Positions 23,783-32,339 of a stretch of 64,000 nt of DNA are shown here, piece after piece (the first letter of the stretch is position 1; every line of letters begins with the position of its first letter). The notes under the pieces were generated by a model. That model made no database searches. It was not told the origin of the DNA and worked only from the letters and a program-made list of their open reading frames with translations. Source of the DNA: Saxidomus purpurata (taxonomy: Eukaryota; Mollusca; Bivalvia; Venerida; Veneridae). Location of the stretch: assembly GCA_022818135.1 (NCBI GenBank), contig JAFMSR010000007.1, positions 27,554,980 through 27,618,979 on the forward strand. The letters are read 5' to 3'. Both the position numbers and the translations under genes were made by a program.

Positions 23783-25741
23783 GTCTCTGTATGTATCCGT
23801 CTTTGACTAAATGCAATTATGTCTTACTTACATGTGAATGCGCTTTAACTGGAATTTTCGACAAAGCTACGGAGTCTGTAACCGTTTTGAATAAAGTACT
23901 TGATACACGTTTTCCTCCTGTCTAATATACAATTGCATCATTAGTCAAAAGATTAAATAAAAAAATGAATATTAGGTTAACTTTATGAAACATTTGTGAT
24001 AATAGGTTACCCGAAAATAAGTCTAAAACTTTTCAATGGAAACATAGGTCTTACTTTAAACGGGAGAAAATGCATGACCTCTTAAGAATCAATTCTTTCA
24101 AATGTTACACAAACACTATTAATGAAATCCTTTGGGACACTTTTTACAACTTCGACAAAAGTTCAGAATAGTCTTATTCTAGCTTTACAATTAGCTAGTG
24201 CTCAAATGCCACCAAATGCCTGACCCTGTTGAGAATGATAAAATCGAAAAATCTACATTCTTATAAACTGCGTTTTGAAGAAATGCACTGAAACATAAAT
24301 TCGGAAAATTAAAAGAATGTCGCGTTATTTTTATTACCACGTGGACTTCCTGGTCCTTGTAAGCTCTGATGACGACCTTGCTTCGTCCAATAGCTAAGGT
24401 GTGGCTGAGATCATGATATCCTGCCATCAACTCGATGTAAACGACTGGAGATAAAAAGCATAAAGTTATCTTTATCTTAACCCCGAAACAGTTACCTTGC
24501 TTTGACAGGTTTGATATACTTTTCCAGGTATTATGTAATAAACTGGTTCTTTTATACACCTATATATCTGCAATTCAGTTCTTGAAATCGGCTAAACACC
24601 AAATTATCATTTCGCGAAATAAATATCTTCATATTCAGAAGACCTTGCTCTCATACCTTTGCTAACTTGTTTCTTATAACGTCGAAGAACAAGTTTTTAT
24701 TGACATTATGTACATGTACAAGTAGTATGTCATCGAATTTTGTGATGAATATGAAATGTAATTATTCTTTAAATTGCAAAGTATTTATCTTTCATTTAAC
24801 AGTACCCGCCTTCATAAAGGAATGGTTAAGATCACTGTTACAGTTTTGAAAACATTCAACCTCTCCCTGGTTTGAACGCCACTACCGATCTTCATATGAG
24901 AAATCTAGTTCTGGTCCATCCCAGAAGTTCGATACAATGCCCGCCTGTAAGTAACTGAAATGCTGTTGCAACTGGCATTTTATCCTTATTTGGTGTAGGT
25001 GGAGGGCGAATGAAAATAAGGAGAAAAGTGGTTAACTCTTCGTGTTTTATGACGTATGTGCTTGCATATACAATGTACCTCATATAAAATCTGTAAACCT
25101 GTAACATATTTCGACACAACCAACCTACTGCATCACAACTATAGACTTTACTTACAACCCTTGTCGTCCGAAGTGCGGACTGCCATCTTCATGGCTTGCT
25201 CTAAAGTTTTTACAGCCATTGATGTTGAATTCCTATAGTTATAAAAAAGTTATTCAAATGTATATAGAGTTATGCATACAGTTATGGCTCTCAGGACTGA
25301 AACACACTTGCTGACAATCACATTTTCTATTCGGTTGTTAGAAATTAAGTTCGTTTGTATGTCCGTCTGTCTGAAACACGAGACGTCTATATACCAGGTT
25401 TATAAACTTCAAACTGTTTTTATCAATATGTCTAGTATACATTTTGAGTATAATTTTATAACCTGGCTATTTACAAGCTGTAAGGACAATGCCAAACTTT
25501 AATCCAAATAGATATTGTGACATCGCCCAAACAACGATGCACTGTTAAATATTTTTAATTTTACATTTAATGATCACAAATGTTCATAATTTGACAATGA
25601 TCCAAACAAGAACACTAATATGTATTGACTAACTTACCCATTGTTGTGGTCAGAACCATGGGGACTCACATAAATGTGCACATCCGCTGCAATGGAAATA
25701 AGCAATGTCGCTAACACGAATAGAGGTAAAATATTCTTCAT
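1070..25741 (-). CDS. Secreted right-handed parallel beta-helix protein with three C-terminal Cys-rich repeats (22 exons)
   Basis: Exons in transcript order: 25638-25741, 25156-25232, 24338-24444, 16016-16156, 15519-15634, 14908-15008, 14531-14616, 13679-13794, 13243-13367, 12568-12660, 10348-10520, 9799-9894, 9361-9489, 9004-9147, 7441-7525, 6547-6755, 6071-6227, 5569-5637, 5016-5204, 3262-3498, 2351-2464, 1070-1191. Every junction has AG and GT and the phases agree, giving 2790 nt and 929 residues. The start is chosen because it opens a signal peptide (MKNILPLFVLATLLISIAA). Then comes YVSPHGSD and a TLEQA segment, as at the start of extracellular beta-helix proteins. Residues of about 20-700 carry beta-helix-like segments such as PGEYYLDRDHGNLYV, HETGGGLFIDGG, VIENNEIFKFSR and NDVHANIGGGRYNVIANN. 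About 709-929 are three Cys-rich repeats. The role is unknown; binding or cleaving an extracellular polysaccharide is a family-level guess. Intron 3 holds a 7-kb retroelement in antisense orientation. An additional in-frame exon between exons 3 and 4 could have been missed or lost. Confidence 0.85.
1600..2060. repeat. Dispersed repeat family A, copy 1
   Basis: It shares an ordered series of landmarks with 33480-34060 and partly with 52835-53110: TTTTATTTTATGTTTT, ACCGAGCGTAA, GATGACGTCGTT, CCCGCGATTTT, GTGAACACCAA and ACCGA..AATTATCC. This copy has kept the central palindrome. No coding capacity is seen; it is probably a non-autonomous mobile element. Confidence 0.55.
1881..2029. repeat. Long near-perfect palindrome (hairpin-forming)
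   Basis: The left arm runs from ATTGTTGGTATCGGTGTAA to TTTTCACTCGTGG. It is mirrored on the other strand by CCACTCGTGAAAATAACAC through TTACACCGAAACCAACAAT, with only about five bases between the arms. The arms are about 70 bp with a few mismatches. It lies in the last intron of the beta-helix gene and forms the core of a larger dispersed repeat. Confidence 0.85.
2821..2857. repeat. Poly-C / poly-A tract
   Basis: A run of about 24 C is followed directly by about 12 A in the intron between exons 20 and 21. It is simple sequence, and its length in the assembly may be unreliable. Confidence 0.9.
3262..3498 (-). other. Exon 20: second Cys-rich repeat
   Basis: This 237-bp exon is phase 1-1 like exon 19. 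It encodes GDGCFMAMYGCPKHG, a loop of about 13 residues absent from repeat 1, then YRDTYAEQHQNA, KCLSRA, QWTYCGS and IYRPTG. Its layout matches repeat 1 apart from the loop. The donor was placed at CAG/GTACAC because it gives the same PTG ending and phase as exon 19; a second GT a few codons earlier is less consistent. Confidence 0.75.
5016..5637 (-). other. Exons 18-19: linker and first Cys-rich repeat
   Basis: Exon 18 (5569-5637) encodes a short linker with LAAYLPDGSRLNDLYNVSKE. Exon 19 (5016-5204) encodes the whole first repeat: GCW, then CTDHP, YRDTYGETHEHA, KCFQRA, QWKYCGS and IYGPSG. Both exons are phase 1-1, so each can be gained or lost without changing the frame. Four cysteines are conserved with the other two repeats. 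I do not recognise the domain. Confidence 0.75.
7676..7990. mobile_element. MITE family B, copy 1 (in intron 14 of the beta-helix gene)
   Basis: It begins with TAAAGCTGCTCGCTCTCAG and shares internal blocks with the copies at 32751 and 43690, including GCGGTGCCGT, TTTTCAATCGATTT and GCCTTTAGTTTTATAT. The right terminal repeat is eroded (CAAACAGCTTA). No ORF was found. Confidence 0.7.
10521..12567. other. Intron 10 of the beta-helix gene: no gene, ATTCGAAT-rich patches
   Basis: About 2 kb without a supportable gene. At 10641-10711 and again at 11996-12062 there are clusters of the self-complementary word ATTCGAAT and close variants (CGAATATTCG, TATTCGAATATATTCG). These may be the ends of a decayed DNA transposon about 1.4 kb long, but no transposase reading frame remains between them. 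Confidence 0.35.
16460..16715 (+). repeat. Left direct terminal repeat of the Ngaro-like element
   Basis: It runs from AAAAGACACGCTTTATTTAG to TTAATTTCTCTCT and matches 23318-23573 at a constant offset of 6858 bases. The differences noticed are CTCTTCCCG versus CTCTGTCCG and GCCTCTTTTT versus GCCCCTTTTT. It probably holds the element's promoter, but no promoter motif was identified. Confidence 0.9.
16924..17490 (+). CDS. Retroelement ORF: SGNH/GDSL-type hydrolase
   Basis: The product is 188 residues and contains the catalytic blocks of the SGNH hydrolase fold: block I NVLILGHSF with the nucleophile Ser in GHS, block III NIGSNDL with the oxyanion-hole Asn, and block V EDGVH with the Asp and His of the triad. 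All catalytic residues appear intact. Such esterase-like domains are known in some Ngaro and other retroelements; what they do for the element is not established. It is the first ORF after the left terminal repeat and about 1.1 kb upstream of gag, so it probably has its own start or message. No signal peptide is seen. Confidence 0.75.
   Translation: MPLNVLILGHSFTRRLQLWCYQNGLMNLNLNEDRISIFWHGTGGATIVDPNHQKSVWSDISLVSDIEVDITFLNIGSNDLCSHLLSAESVADCIISFAEAIIARGCKVVVISEIMYRQHPFGYNSKVDATNHRLRDVCSNRSQLLFWSHSRNNFNTRFLTHFVAEDGVHVHNSRGMPRYYFSVRVPVY
17491..18585 (+). other. Retroelement spacer between hydrolase and gag ORFs
   Basis: About 1.1 kb of T-rich DNA without a supportable ORF. It may carry leader or promoter functions for the gag-pol message, but no specific motif was recognised. 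Confidence 0.4.
18586..19659 (+). CDS. Retroelement gag-like nucleocapsid protein with zinc fingers
   Basis: The product is 357 residues. The N-terminus is basic (MPKRTPKT, a possible alternative start at 18610), followed by a Ser/Asp/Glu-rich acidic stretch at residues of about 85-130. The C-terminus carries two zinc-binding motifs: a CCCH-like finger (CWEYQKSGHCGKPSCDRLH) and, just after it, a CX2CX4HX4C knuckle (CSNCEAFGHGAHRC). These suit RNA packaging. The ORF overlaps the RT ORF by 107 bases in a different frame, suggesting expression by frameshift or re-initiation. It is intact. Confidence 0.75.
   Translation: MLLSNRFRMPKRTPKTATGAQKKGKMPTTGSPDPAPSGNRLAHLLANAVVKDTDMMKEIVSLLPGTDKPDGTTDNLPPQKRPRQGNSISDMSETDDSHSVNTNHSQNSSIEDLSDVEIEDVDSDSDSEMKENHVDLGSFSCVHPMLHKKLRSKILNREYVDLSHVYFSDISISETTTIQKTETATIKSVHKAAPKQITNIMTWTRAFQIYADVYTSKYPSEAPQMFRYMSLIQNLANSGMPWLMYDSKFRQLKTTAKFPWGSIHTETYLHCSMLKQPFRSPRPNTNSKFPAHIMQRRGFCWEYQKSGHCGKPSCDRLHKCSNCEAFGHGAHRCAKPARRYPSTDGHKKPANVSQQKH
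19553..21271 (+). CDS. Retroelement reverse transcriptase and RNase H
   Basis: The product is 572 residues. RT motifs in order include PLGVVPKR, FRLIHDLS, AKADIEEAFRIIPI with the first catalytic Asp, LPMGASSSVSIFE, and HIIDDFIFVG, where the DD pair forms the active site. After a connection region, RNase H follows with LYSDAAGSKG, the Glu of NILELYPI, FVCDN and CDKLSRL, consistent with a D-E-D-D active site. The whole frame is open, so the enzyme may be functional. The true start is uncertain because the ORF opens inside gag. It ends overlapping the recombinase ORF at GTGA; the recombinase frame is open upstream of that point, so pol may once have been one polyprotein. Confidence 0.85.
   Translation: MKPLVTAPTGAQNLPDAILPLTVTRNLPMSVSRNTNSDIPPSLFILPTPVRAKTLSTYLDKYDADLKAFLLEGFSKGFPLGSNGLAIPKRCPNHPSVSAHKDFVQSKISAEITKKRINLPFSSPPLPNFICSPLGVVPKRSPNSFRLIHDLSHPKFDISVNSTISYEKSTVQLETFDHVASLVLQAGQHFLIAKADIEEAFRIIPISPCDYHKLGFSFNGKFYFDTVLPMGASSSVSIFESFSKSLQWILQHSFSVHRVSHIIDDFIFVGSPSTSECLDSLHKFMTLAKDIGVPIKHEKTVQPSTSVEVHGITLDTRTLTASLPADKIVTLWKLLLHAMHRKKITLRDLQSILGHLNFACKVIKPGRCFLRRLYDLTKGHTKSYRFIKLSKDCRSDLSLWHSFVENYNGVTLLTNGRSISSRPLHLYSDAAGSKGFACTHLNSWTYGIFPVSVRACHINILELYPISLAVFIFGPQWENKNILFVCDNLASVYCLNKQTSKDSLMMKLIRIIVLKALQFNFRFNATHISTSKNTICDKLSRLQVTEALNLAPNQNKDPVPIPLEMSPQKLLR
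21268..22183 (+). pseudogene. Broken tyrosine recombinase of the retroelement
   Basis: The N-terminal half (SLAPKTHKAYARFWHRFENF, then a TISSHLSAISHIH region) resembles the SAM-like core-binding domain of Ngaro/DIRS recombinases. The C-terminal half retains HSFRIGACT (His-x-x-Arg), GRWKS and the nucleophile Tyr in KRYIR. In between are a frameshift near 21565, a second frame change near 21700 and an in-frame stop at 21746-21748. The first catalytic-Arg box expected just after FHG is absent at the second break, suggesting a small deletion. It would act on circular cDNA during integration; this copy cannot make the full enzyme as read. Confidence 0.8.
22192..22292 (+). other. Pair of near-identical small hairpins after the recombinase
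   Basis: GAGAACA...TGTTCTC stem-loops occur at 22192-22213 and 22271-22292. Each has a 7-bp stem and an 8-base loop, and they differ by one base. They start 9 bases after the recombinase stop codon. They could be RNA-processing or 3'-end signals of the element. The function is inferred only from position and symmetry. Confidence 0.5.
22293..23317 (+). other. Retroelement 3' non-coding region
   Basis: About 1 kb of T-rich sequence between the hairpins and the right terminal repeat, with no supportable ORF. The last part contains AATAAA (in GACAGAAATAAACTGC) about 30 bases before the repeat, a possible polyadenylation signal. Confidence 0.4.
23318..23573 (+). repeat. Right direct terminal repeat of the Ngaro-like element
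   Basis: This copy of 16460-16715 has about 99 percent identity by eye. Ngaro elements normally have split direct repeats, with a further short repeat on both sides of this right-hand copy; I could not find that second pair. Confidence 0.9.
23574..24337. other. Remainder of intron 3, with a TC microsatellite
   Basis: This holds a (TC)n tract at about 23734-23776 with TCTG variants to 23790, and otherwise unrecognised AT-rich intron DNA. A beta-helix exon might be expected here or to the left of the retroelement, but none with matching phase was found. Confidence 0.6.
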
Positions 25742-28589
25742 TTCGGAAATCGGCAGAAATTAAGTTACACTATACTTCTACATTGTGTACACATTAAATG
25801 CTCAATTTAGATGGTAAAGTAAAGGCACAGTATTCCTGTCCTTCGTTTATCTATTACGACCTTATATCGTCTCAGACAGTTTGAGTGTACATGGTGCACC
25901 TAAAGCAGAAATGTTGTCTTTGCATGTTAACTAATAGATTTTTGACGAAGCGGATCAGTGGTATAGTTGTATTTGTTTAGTGTTGTAATCAAACTAGGTT
26001 GATGTCATTGACTAAACCCCAAATTATCCGTACTCTGTTTTAGGAAATTGGCCGATTTCTCTAAAATAATTATCAACTTCATGGGCGCTCTTCATATGAG
26101 CCAACCGGCACCAATGATAAAACGACTAAAACTAAACTGGTGAACGGGGCTTTTCAGAGCGTCACAACTATGAACAAAATTAGAAGTTTAGAATATATAT
26201 GCTACACTGCAGCGATGTGTAGTATACTAGTGCATACAATTTGTATATTCAGTTTACTGTAATTTGACACCTATAAACTGATTTTGAGAAATTAACTACA
26301 AAGCTACAACATCTATTAAAACCAAAAAAACAAACATAATGTTCTAAATGACGAAATTATGAATTTGACGTCTTTCCACGCTGCCCTATGACATGCATCT
26401 TCATGTTGTGACGTGCTTGTCTGATCATAAATGGGACAATTTGAAATCGAAAATCAAAGCAAATCTCAGATGTAGATATTTTTTATTTTGAACAGACTCA
26501 TATCTATAAGATACACAAGTGATATGACATACAAAATATGCAATGTTAACATCTTACTTTCTTTAAATTCATTCTTAACGAATAGACAGTAAAACCTGTC
26601 TTCTCCAACACATTAATAAAATGGAAAAGTGACTTTTCAGGAACAACCTCGTTATCAAAGTTAGATAAAATGTAGACTAGTTACTAGTCTGATAATATTT
26701 ATGTTTTTTTAATATACTATATTTCATGCACTATTTCCAGTCTATTTTATATGATTTTGCTTTGTACACTGGGGCAGTTTTATCGATCTGAAATCGGCGC
26801 TGGATAGTAGACTGGCTCATGAACAAAACTGATAGATAGGTATTAGTAAAAGAGATATTTCAGGGCCTGGTGACCAGGCTAGATAAAATGTAAAACAGTA
26901 AACCTAGGTTAACGAGAAACCTGCTGTAACCAGCATAATTACGTGGTCCAAAAACATATTTCAGTGCGGTTATCTGTGTAAATGCATGATACTATAGATT
27001 TTGTAAAATGTACATGTACTTCAACGAGATATTGAATGTACTGTGTATCCTTCCGATTTTAACAATTTCACATGAAACAGTATTTCAAGTTAATTAGTAT
27101 CAATTAACACCTTACTATGGGAATTTGCAAGCTTAGCTGGTCCTTAACATAGCTTAACATTCACATTAATCCTTCAATTTACTTTGATGAAGTAATTGTC
27201 ACATCAAAATGCAACAAAGTCCAGTAATATGTAAGTTATTCTAAAACCACCTGTCTTTTTGAATTCTTAAAGTACCATATTTTTATGTCTGATTAAGAAA
27301 ACAAACTAATATCTGTATATGGTAATTTCATTATTTGTGATAAATGTATTTTTCGTTTTTAAAAATAAAAGGACTTCCAAATTTGATTGGGTGAGCTCCG
27401 TTCTGAAATTTACTGCATACTCTCACGGGAAAACAAGGCTGCAGGGCTTATTCCCCCTACAGAGTGGAGATTGCCATAAGTATTTATATAGCGTTATGAG
27501 CAGTAAAATTGCAAATATGGTCAAACATGTGTTAAAGTCTACCTCTGGAAAAAGGTCACCATGCGAATAAAGACCAGCAGAGTGAAAAGAATGCACTATT
27601 CCTCTTAAGCTATAATACTTGTGGATAAAGACCATCTGTCACAAAAACGCTTAAGCTATTTCCGTCAGTTGTCTTAGTTTACAGGTTTGTCTGTTTAACT
27701 CAATAACATAAAAATAATAAAACAATTGTCGACAACTTCTAAAACGCATGCATATATGTATGTAGTAATCTTACCTCTAGTATTTAGCTATAGAATACAA
27801 TGTTCATCTGGTCTAAAACGTGGATTATTCAATAGAGGTCACTTACTGCTTTACATACATGTACACCCGAGGTCAATGAAGTCTGATGAACATGTACCCT
27901 GTAGTTGTCGAGTGAACATATGCGTTTAACTTTGTAATCCCGTGGACATGGTCAATTTTGACCCCCCATGACTACCAGATAATGCTATATGCTCTGGGCA
28001 ATGCAGTTTCAGACAACAATATTGATAAAGTTTTTTTTATAACTCTATATATAGTCAAGTATGGCGCGGTCAATTTTTAGCAAAGATGCATAGTTTGAAT
28101 ATGGTAGAGATCTTCTAGACAATATGCGTACCAAATATATATCTAAGCTCTAGGCCCTGTGGTTTTTGAGAAGAAGAGTTTTAATGATTTTCCTTTTGAT
28201 TGCTATAGCAACCAAACTTCTGCGTGGAATGGAATTCTTTGAACAAACTTGGTAGAACATCATGTCAGGCACATCCCTGCCAACTTCCATCACCATTGGC
28301 CAAGCGATTACAGAGGAGATGTTGTTTGAAGCCAATTTGGGACGGACGGACGACGGACATCCTACGAAGCTAAAAGCTGATCATTACCACTTTTTGATCA
28401 GGTGAGCTATAAAAAGCATGGGAATTCTAAAAGCTGTTGTATTTGATTCTATAATATCGGCCGTGTGCTTATCACAAGCACATGACCCGTCTGTGTCCTG
28501 GTAGGTGAAATATGTGGTACATGTAAACATAGTTCCTATAGTCGTTCAATATATCTGAACGCTTTGATTATACTATAAGAAAAACCAGA
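25742..28589. other. Intergenic region between divergently transcribed beta-helix and first C1q genes
   Basis: The beta-helix gene reads leftward from 25741 and the C1q gene reads rightward from 28590, so both promoters should lie here. No TATA box or other element could be assigned. The region holds a dispersed repeat at 27950-28414 and otherwise AT-rich sequence without supportable genes. Confidence 0.5.
27950..28414 (+). repeat. Dispersed repeat with GACGGACGGAC tail
   Basis: The segment moves from CATGACTACCAGATAATGC-like sequence through AGCTCTAGGCCCTGTGGTTTT to GGGACGGACGGACGACGGAC and TTTTTGATCAGGTGAGCTAT. A related ending (CGCCCGTCCGCCCGACAACGACA) occurs at about 33395-33420. Repeats with such GGAC-rich tails are common in bivalve genomes as far as I recall. 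No ORF is supported. Confidence 0.4.
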
Positions 28590-30401
28590 ATGATTTTCAA
28601 AATACTAGTCTTTGTTATTTATATGAGTCTTGTTACGTGCAGTGATATATCGGCGGGAAAATGCACGAAGGAACTCGACGAAATTAAAGCAAGGCTGCAG
28701 AAACTTGAGAGTTCTTCAAGCCGTAAGCGGTTTTCATAATCAAATATACTGTTTTATATAAAGTTTTTTTTAATATAGATGACAGCCTCCATGCTTAAAC
28801 ACATCAGCGATAACTACATACTCTTCTCTGGACATGAGTGGTTTTACAAATTCAGATGTTATTCTATGACATGGACACTTTCATTAATTATGTAATTTCT
28901 TGTAAAGCTCTTTCATCAACCGAGACACATGTAATAGACGATTCAGTAAATTATATGGCCTCCGCTTTGATTTGGTCAACGTAAAATGGTGGAACTATTT
29001 TAGTGTCAAACCATACACTTGCCACGTCTAATTGAAGAAACAAAACAACTGGGCTGAAAAGTCGCAACATCATATAGGACTAGTCAGTACACGAGCCCAA
29101 TCAGGAATAATGTTATTCTGCTTGTACTCTTAGTTTGATTTTATTTACTTATGCATTTTACAAAATAAGCATATTACATAATAAGTATATAGACGATACA
29201 GTAGAAAGCTGTTAGTAAGCTCTCTCCTGAGGCTTGTACTATTACCAACTGGTAGAAGAAATATTGTTTATCAAAGATGATTTCCTTCGGCGTCTGTGTT
29301 ATATTGTGTTGTTGTAGATTCTCGAAGGCTGTTGTTGGACGGAGGTTTAGAATCCGGGGTAGCATTTTATACACAGCTTTCAAAAGATATTGACCACATT
29401 GGTAACCACCAAACAATTGTATTTGATACAGTTACAACGAATATCGGAAACGGGTACAGATATTTGAATCATACCATTTTGTATGAATTATAAAAATGGC
29501 TTGATATGTTGAAATATTTTTAATTCTTTCCTAATAATTGTGATAAGAAGACACTTGAAAAATACTTTCTTTTAAACTTAAGTAAAGCAATGCAAAATAA
29601 GACGTAGTCATGAGTATCTGTATATAGGAATCATGTAAAGCTATGTAGCAAAACTAGATCTTTAACTTTATGTACAGGTACAATGTCGTAGATGGAATAT
29701 TTACTGCTCCTGTCACTGGAACATACGTGTTTTTCTGGCTGAACACTAACAGAGATCACAGTTACATGAACACTGAGTTGGTGAAGAATACGATGGTGGT
29801 AGGAAAGTCAATGTCAGATGCTATGGACCATGGCGACTACGCCGCTGCTTCGAATACAGCAGTTCTGCATCTAAAAATGGGTGACATAAATGCTTTATAA
29901 TGTATCAAGCATAACTTATATAAATTGTATAGTGGCACTAAATGCTGGTTCGTTCAAACTTCCCTATTTAGTAATTTATTAATAAGCTTCATCGCCAAAA
30001 ATTATTTAAAAGAGGCACATGTAAAATAACAGCAGTCTTCTGCTAGCAAACACTTGTAAAATATTTGTTTGTCCTATGAAATTGGCTCCTACATACTTTC
30101 TTACATTCAGGATTAATCGAACTTTAAAGTAATTGTACTGTATCAACTATTTAAACGAGGAGAACATTCAGAGGTCAAAGCCACACATACCAACAAACAT
30201 ATACATGAACATGCAAAACCTTTGTTTTACCAGCGATCAGTTATACATTCGTCATACTCTCTCTGTAAAAATTTTAAAATGTACATACATATCCATTTTA
30301 CAGGTGAAGAAGTGTGGGTCCGTTCGGGAACCTGGCACAGCGCTGTAGTCGCCGGGGACTATTACTCAACATTTTCGGGATGGCTCTTGTATGAGGGCTA
30401 G
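28590..30401 (+). CDS. Secreted C1q-domain protein, paralogue 1 (4 exons)
   Basis: Exons are 28590-28722, 29318-29453, 29678-29880 and 30304-30401, with matching phases (570 nt, 189 residues). Exon 1 gives a signal peptide (MIFKILVFVIYMSLVTCS) and a short amphipathic helix (KELDEIKARLQKLESSS), likely a coiled coil for trimer formation. The globular C1q domain is at residues of about 58-189: VAFYTQLSKD, HQTIVFDTV, GIFTAPVTGTYVFFW, AVLHLKMGDEVWV-like and FSGWLLYEG at the C-terminus. There is no collagen region. Such proteins act as secreted pattern-recognition lectins in bivalve immunity; the ligand here is unknown. A paralogue lies 3.9 kb downstream. The third donor (ATGG/GTGACA) is supported by phase and by comparison with that paralogue. 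Confidence 0.9.
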
Positions 30402-30695
30402 AAATAGTATCAAATCAAAAGATGACGTATTGTATTTTTTAAACAAATCCAATTAATTTTACGCCAGATTTATTTTCTAGCAGAGTTGTAATAAGCGGAG
30501 CATATAGCATCTCCTTTCCCTAAAATTAATTTATTAACGAATATACAGTAAAACATGTGACTTGTTGCGTTATTCTGCACAGGGTAGCCACCTATTTACT
30601 TTTTCATAATTTTCTATAAACCATGTACGCAAGCGAAGTCGGTATCTTCCTATGCATTCATTCTTTGTTGATCTAAGTAGATTTTGTATTAAGAT

Positions 30696-30701
30696 AATAA
30701 A
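30696..30701 (+). promoter_or_regulatory. Possible polyadenylation signal of C1q paralogue 1
   Basis: AATAAA occurs about 295 bases after the stop codon. It is plausible by position only. Confidence 0.35.
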
Positions 30702-32339
30702 GTATTTTCTATCAAAATAAATTTGAAAATGGCTATACAATAGATACAACTAAAATGAAAATTTGGACATTTTTACGTCGGCTATGTTCGCTCATATAAC
30801 TTATCGAAATATATTGTTACTGCTGAAGGTGTTGCAAGCATTATTTGACAGCTAGTATATTTGTGGATTACCACTTGTCCACTGGTTTTTCTCACAAAGC
30901 TAATTATTAATCAAACATAAAAAAACACTTTGAACATAACGAAGAATCTAGTAAAAAATATACAGATATTTTATTTTCATGCTGTCTTTTAACTAATGAT
31001 AATTATATACAACAAAGATTGCAGTAGATCACATTCACACAGCTCCTATACATGTAATAGCGAAAAGTCTAATCCCCCGAGGAAACGGCAACCCTCTGGT
31101 CCAAATACGGGAGATAGCATAATAGATCTGTCAGCACTTTCCTTATAAAGAGTGTAGCATACTAGATCAAAACGTCAAGCATTGCTGTACAGTATAGCCA
31201 GCCGAAAGATTTACGAAGCTACACTGCAATCTCTCAGACACATTTAGGGGTGAATTGGGTACAAATTCTAACAGTATTAGAATAAGGAAAATAGAACTAT
31301 AATAGTACTATTAAAGTGTATACTTGTATAACAAAGCCCAAAACACAACTGTTACAATATTCTCCCATCTTAATGACTGGGAGTGTACTGCCGCGTCGGG
31401 TACATAAAAGACAAACGTAACTGTAAATTGTAATTGTAATTGTAAATTATACCCAAATCGGCCACCATTCCCCGATTTTCGATTCCAGGCTCCATAGTTT
31501 CTTAAGAATTTTTCTATCAAATAATTTACAGCCAGTGCTGAAAACCATAAACGTTTCTGTGTATTCATGTTGTTTGTTAGCAATAATGAAAAGCGATACT
31601 ATACAATTAACAACTTAATAGTCAGGAATTTGCTATCTCCACAGACTTTTGAATATATGCTTCAGTGACTGAAGAAACTTGTGCTCAGATGAGCTAAAAT
31701 GTCAACAGTACTTTTTTAAATAATACAAAAAAGGTCTGAAGGTATTGCTTGTTGAAGTGAGTTTTATAAAATGGCGTTTGACGTTGTACTTCTTCTTTTC
31801 TTTTCTTTCAAATATGTTTGATGTTTCTTTAAAAAAGGTACCTGTCTGTTATGTATCAATCAACACTTTACAATTTCAAGGATATTGTTTTCACATTGGC
31901 TGATATTAATTAGTAAACACTCCATTTATTGGCCAACCTTTATTTGCCAACCTTCCTCATTCAAAACAGCACTTTATTAGTCAGTGAATTTCTTTCATTG
32001 TGTATTGTTTGCACATTACACATTAAAAAGGTGGAGCTAAACATAAACTACTGGGTGATCATTATCAAAATATTACTGTTATTACAAACTTTTCAAATTT
32101 AATAAATTGTGTTAAACTTGACGTGTCTAGTGTTATGTCAATTTCCTTACTTCCAGATTTATTGTTTATTAACAGAAAGAAACTGGCATGCCTGTACATG
32201 AACAACATAGATTTGTGTGTGCTTTCAACCCCCCACCCCCCCCCTTAATTTTCACAAAAACTATTTAATGTCTACATAAATGTGCATCTAAATAAGTAAC
32301 CAACCAGACACGTTTAACAGAACCATCTAAGTGAAGATA

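Noticed and set aside
23644..23925. Open frame with a Ser-Leu run
   Set aside because: It is a translation of the TC microsatellite.
24191..24330. Open frame continuing past exon 3 of the beta-helix gene (SAFLQNAVYKNVDF and onward), tested as the missing exon
   Set aside because: The acceptor TTTCAG before it would need a phase-2 donor, but every GT near the end of exon 3 is phase 0; the implied intron would also be only 50 bp.
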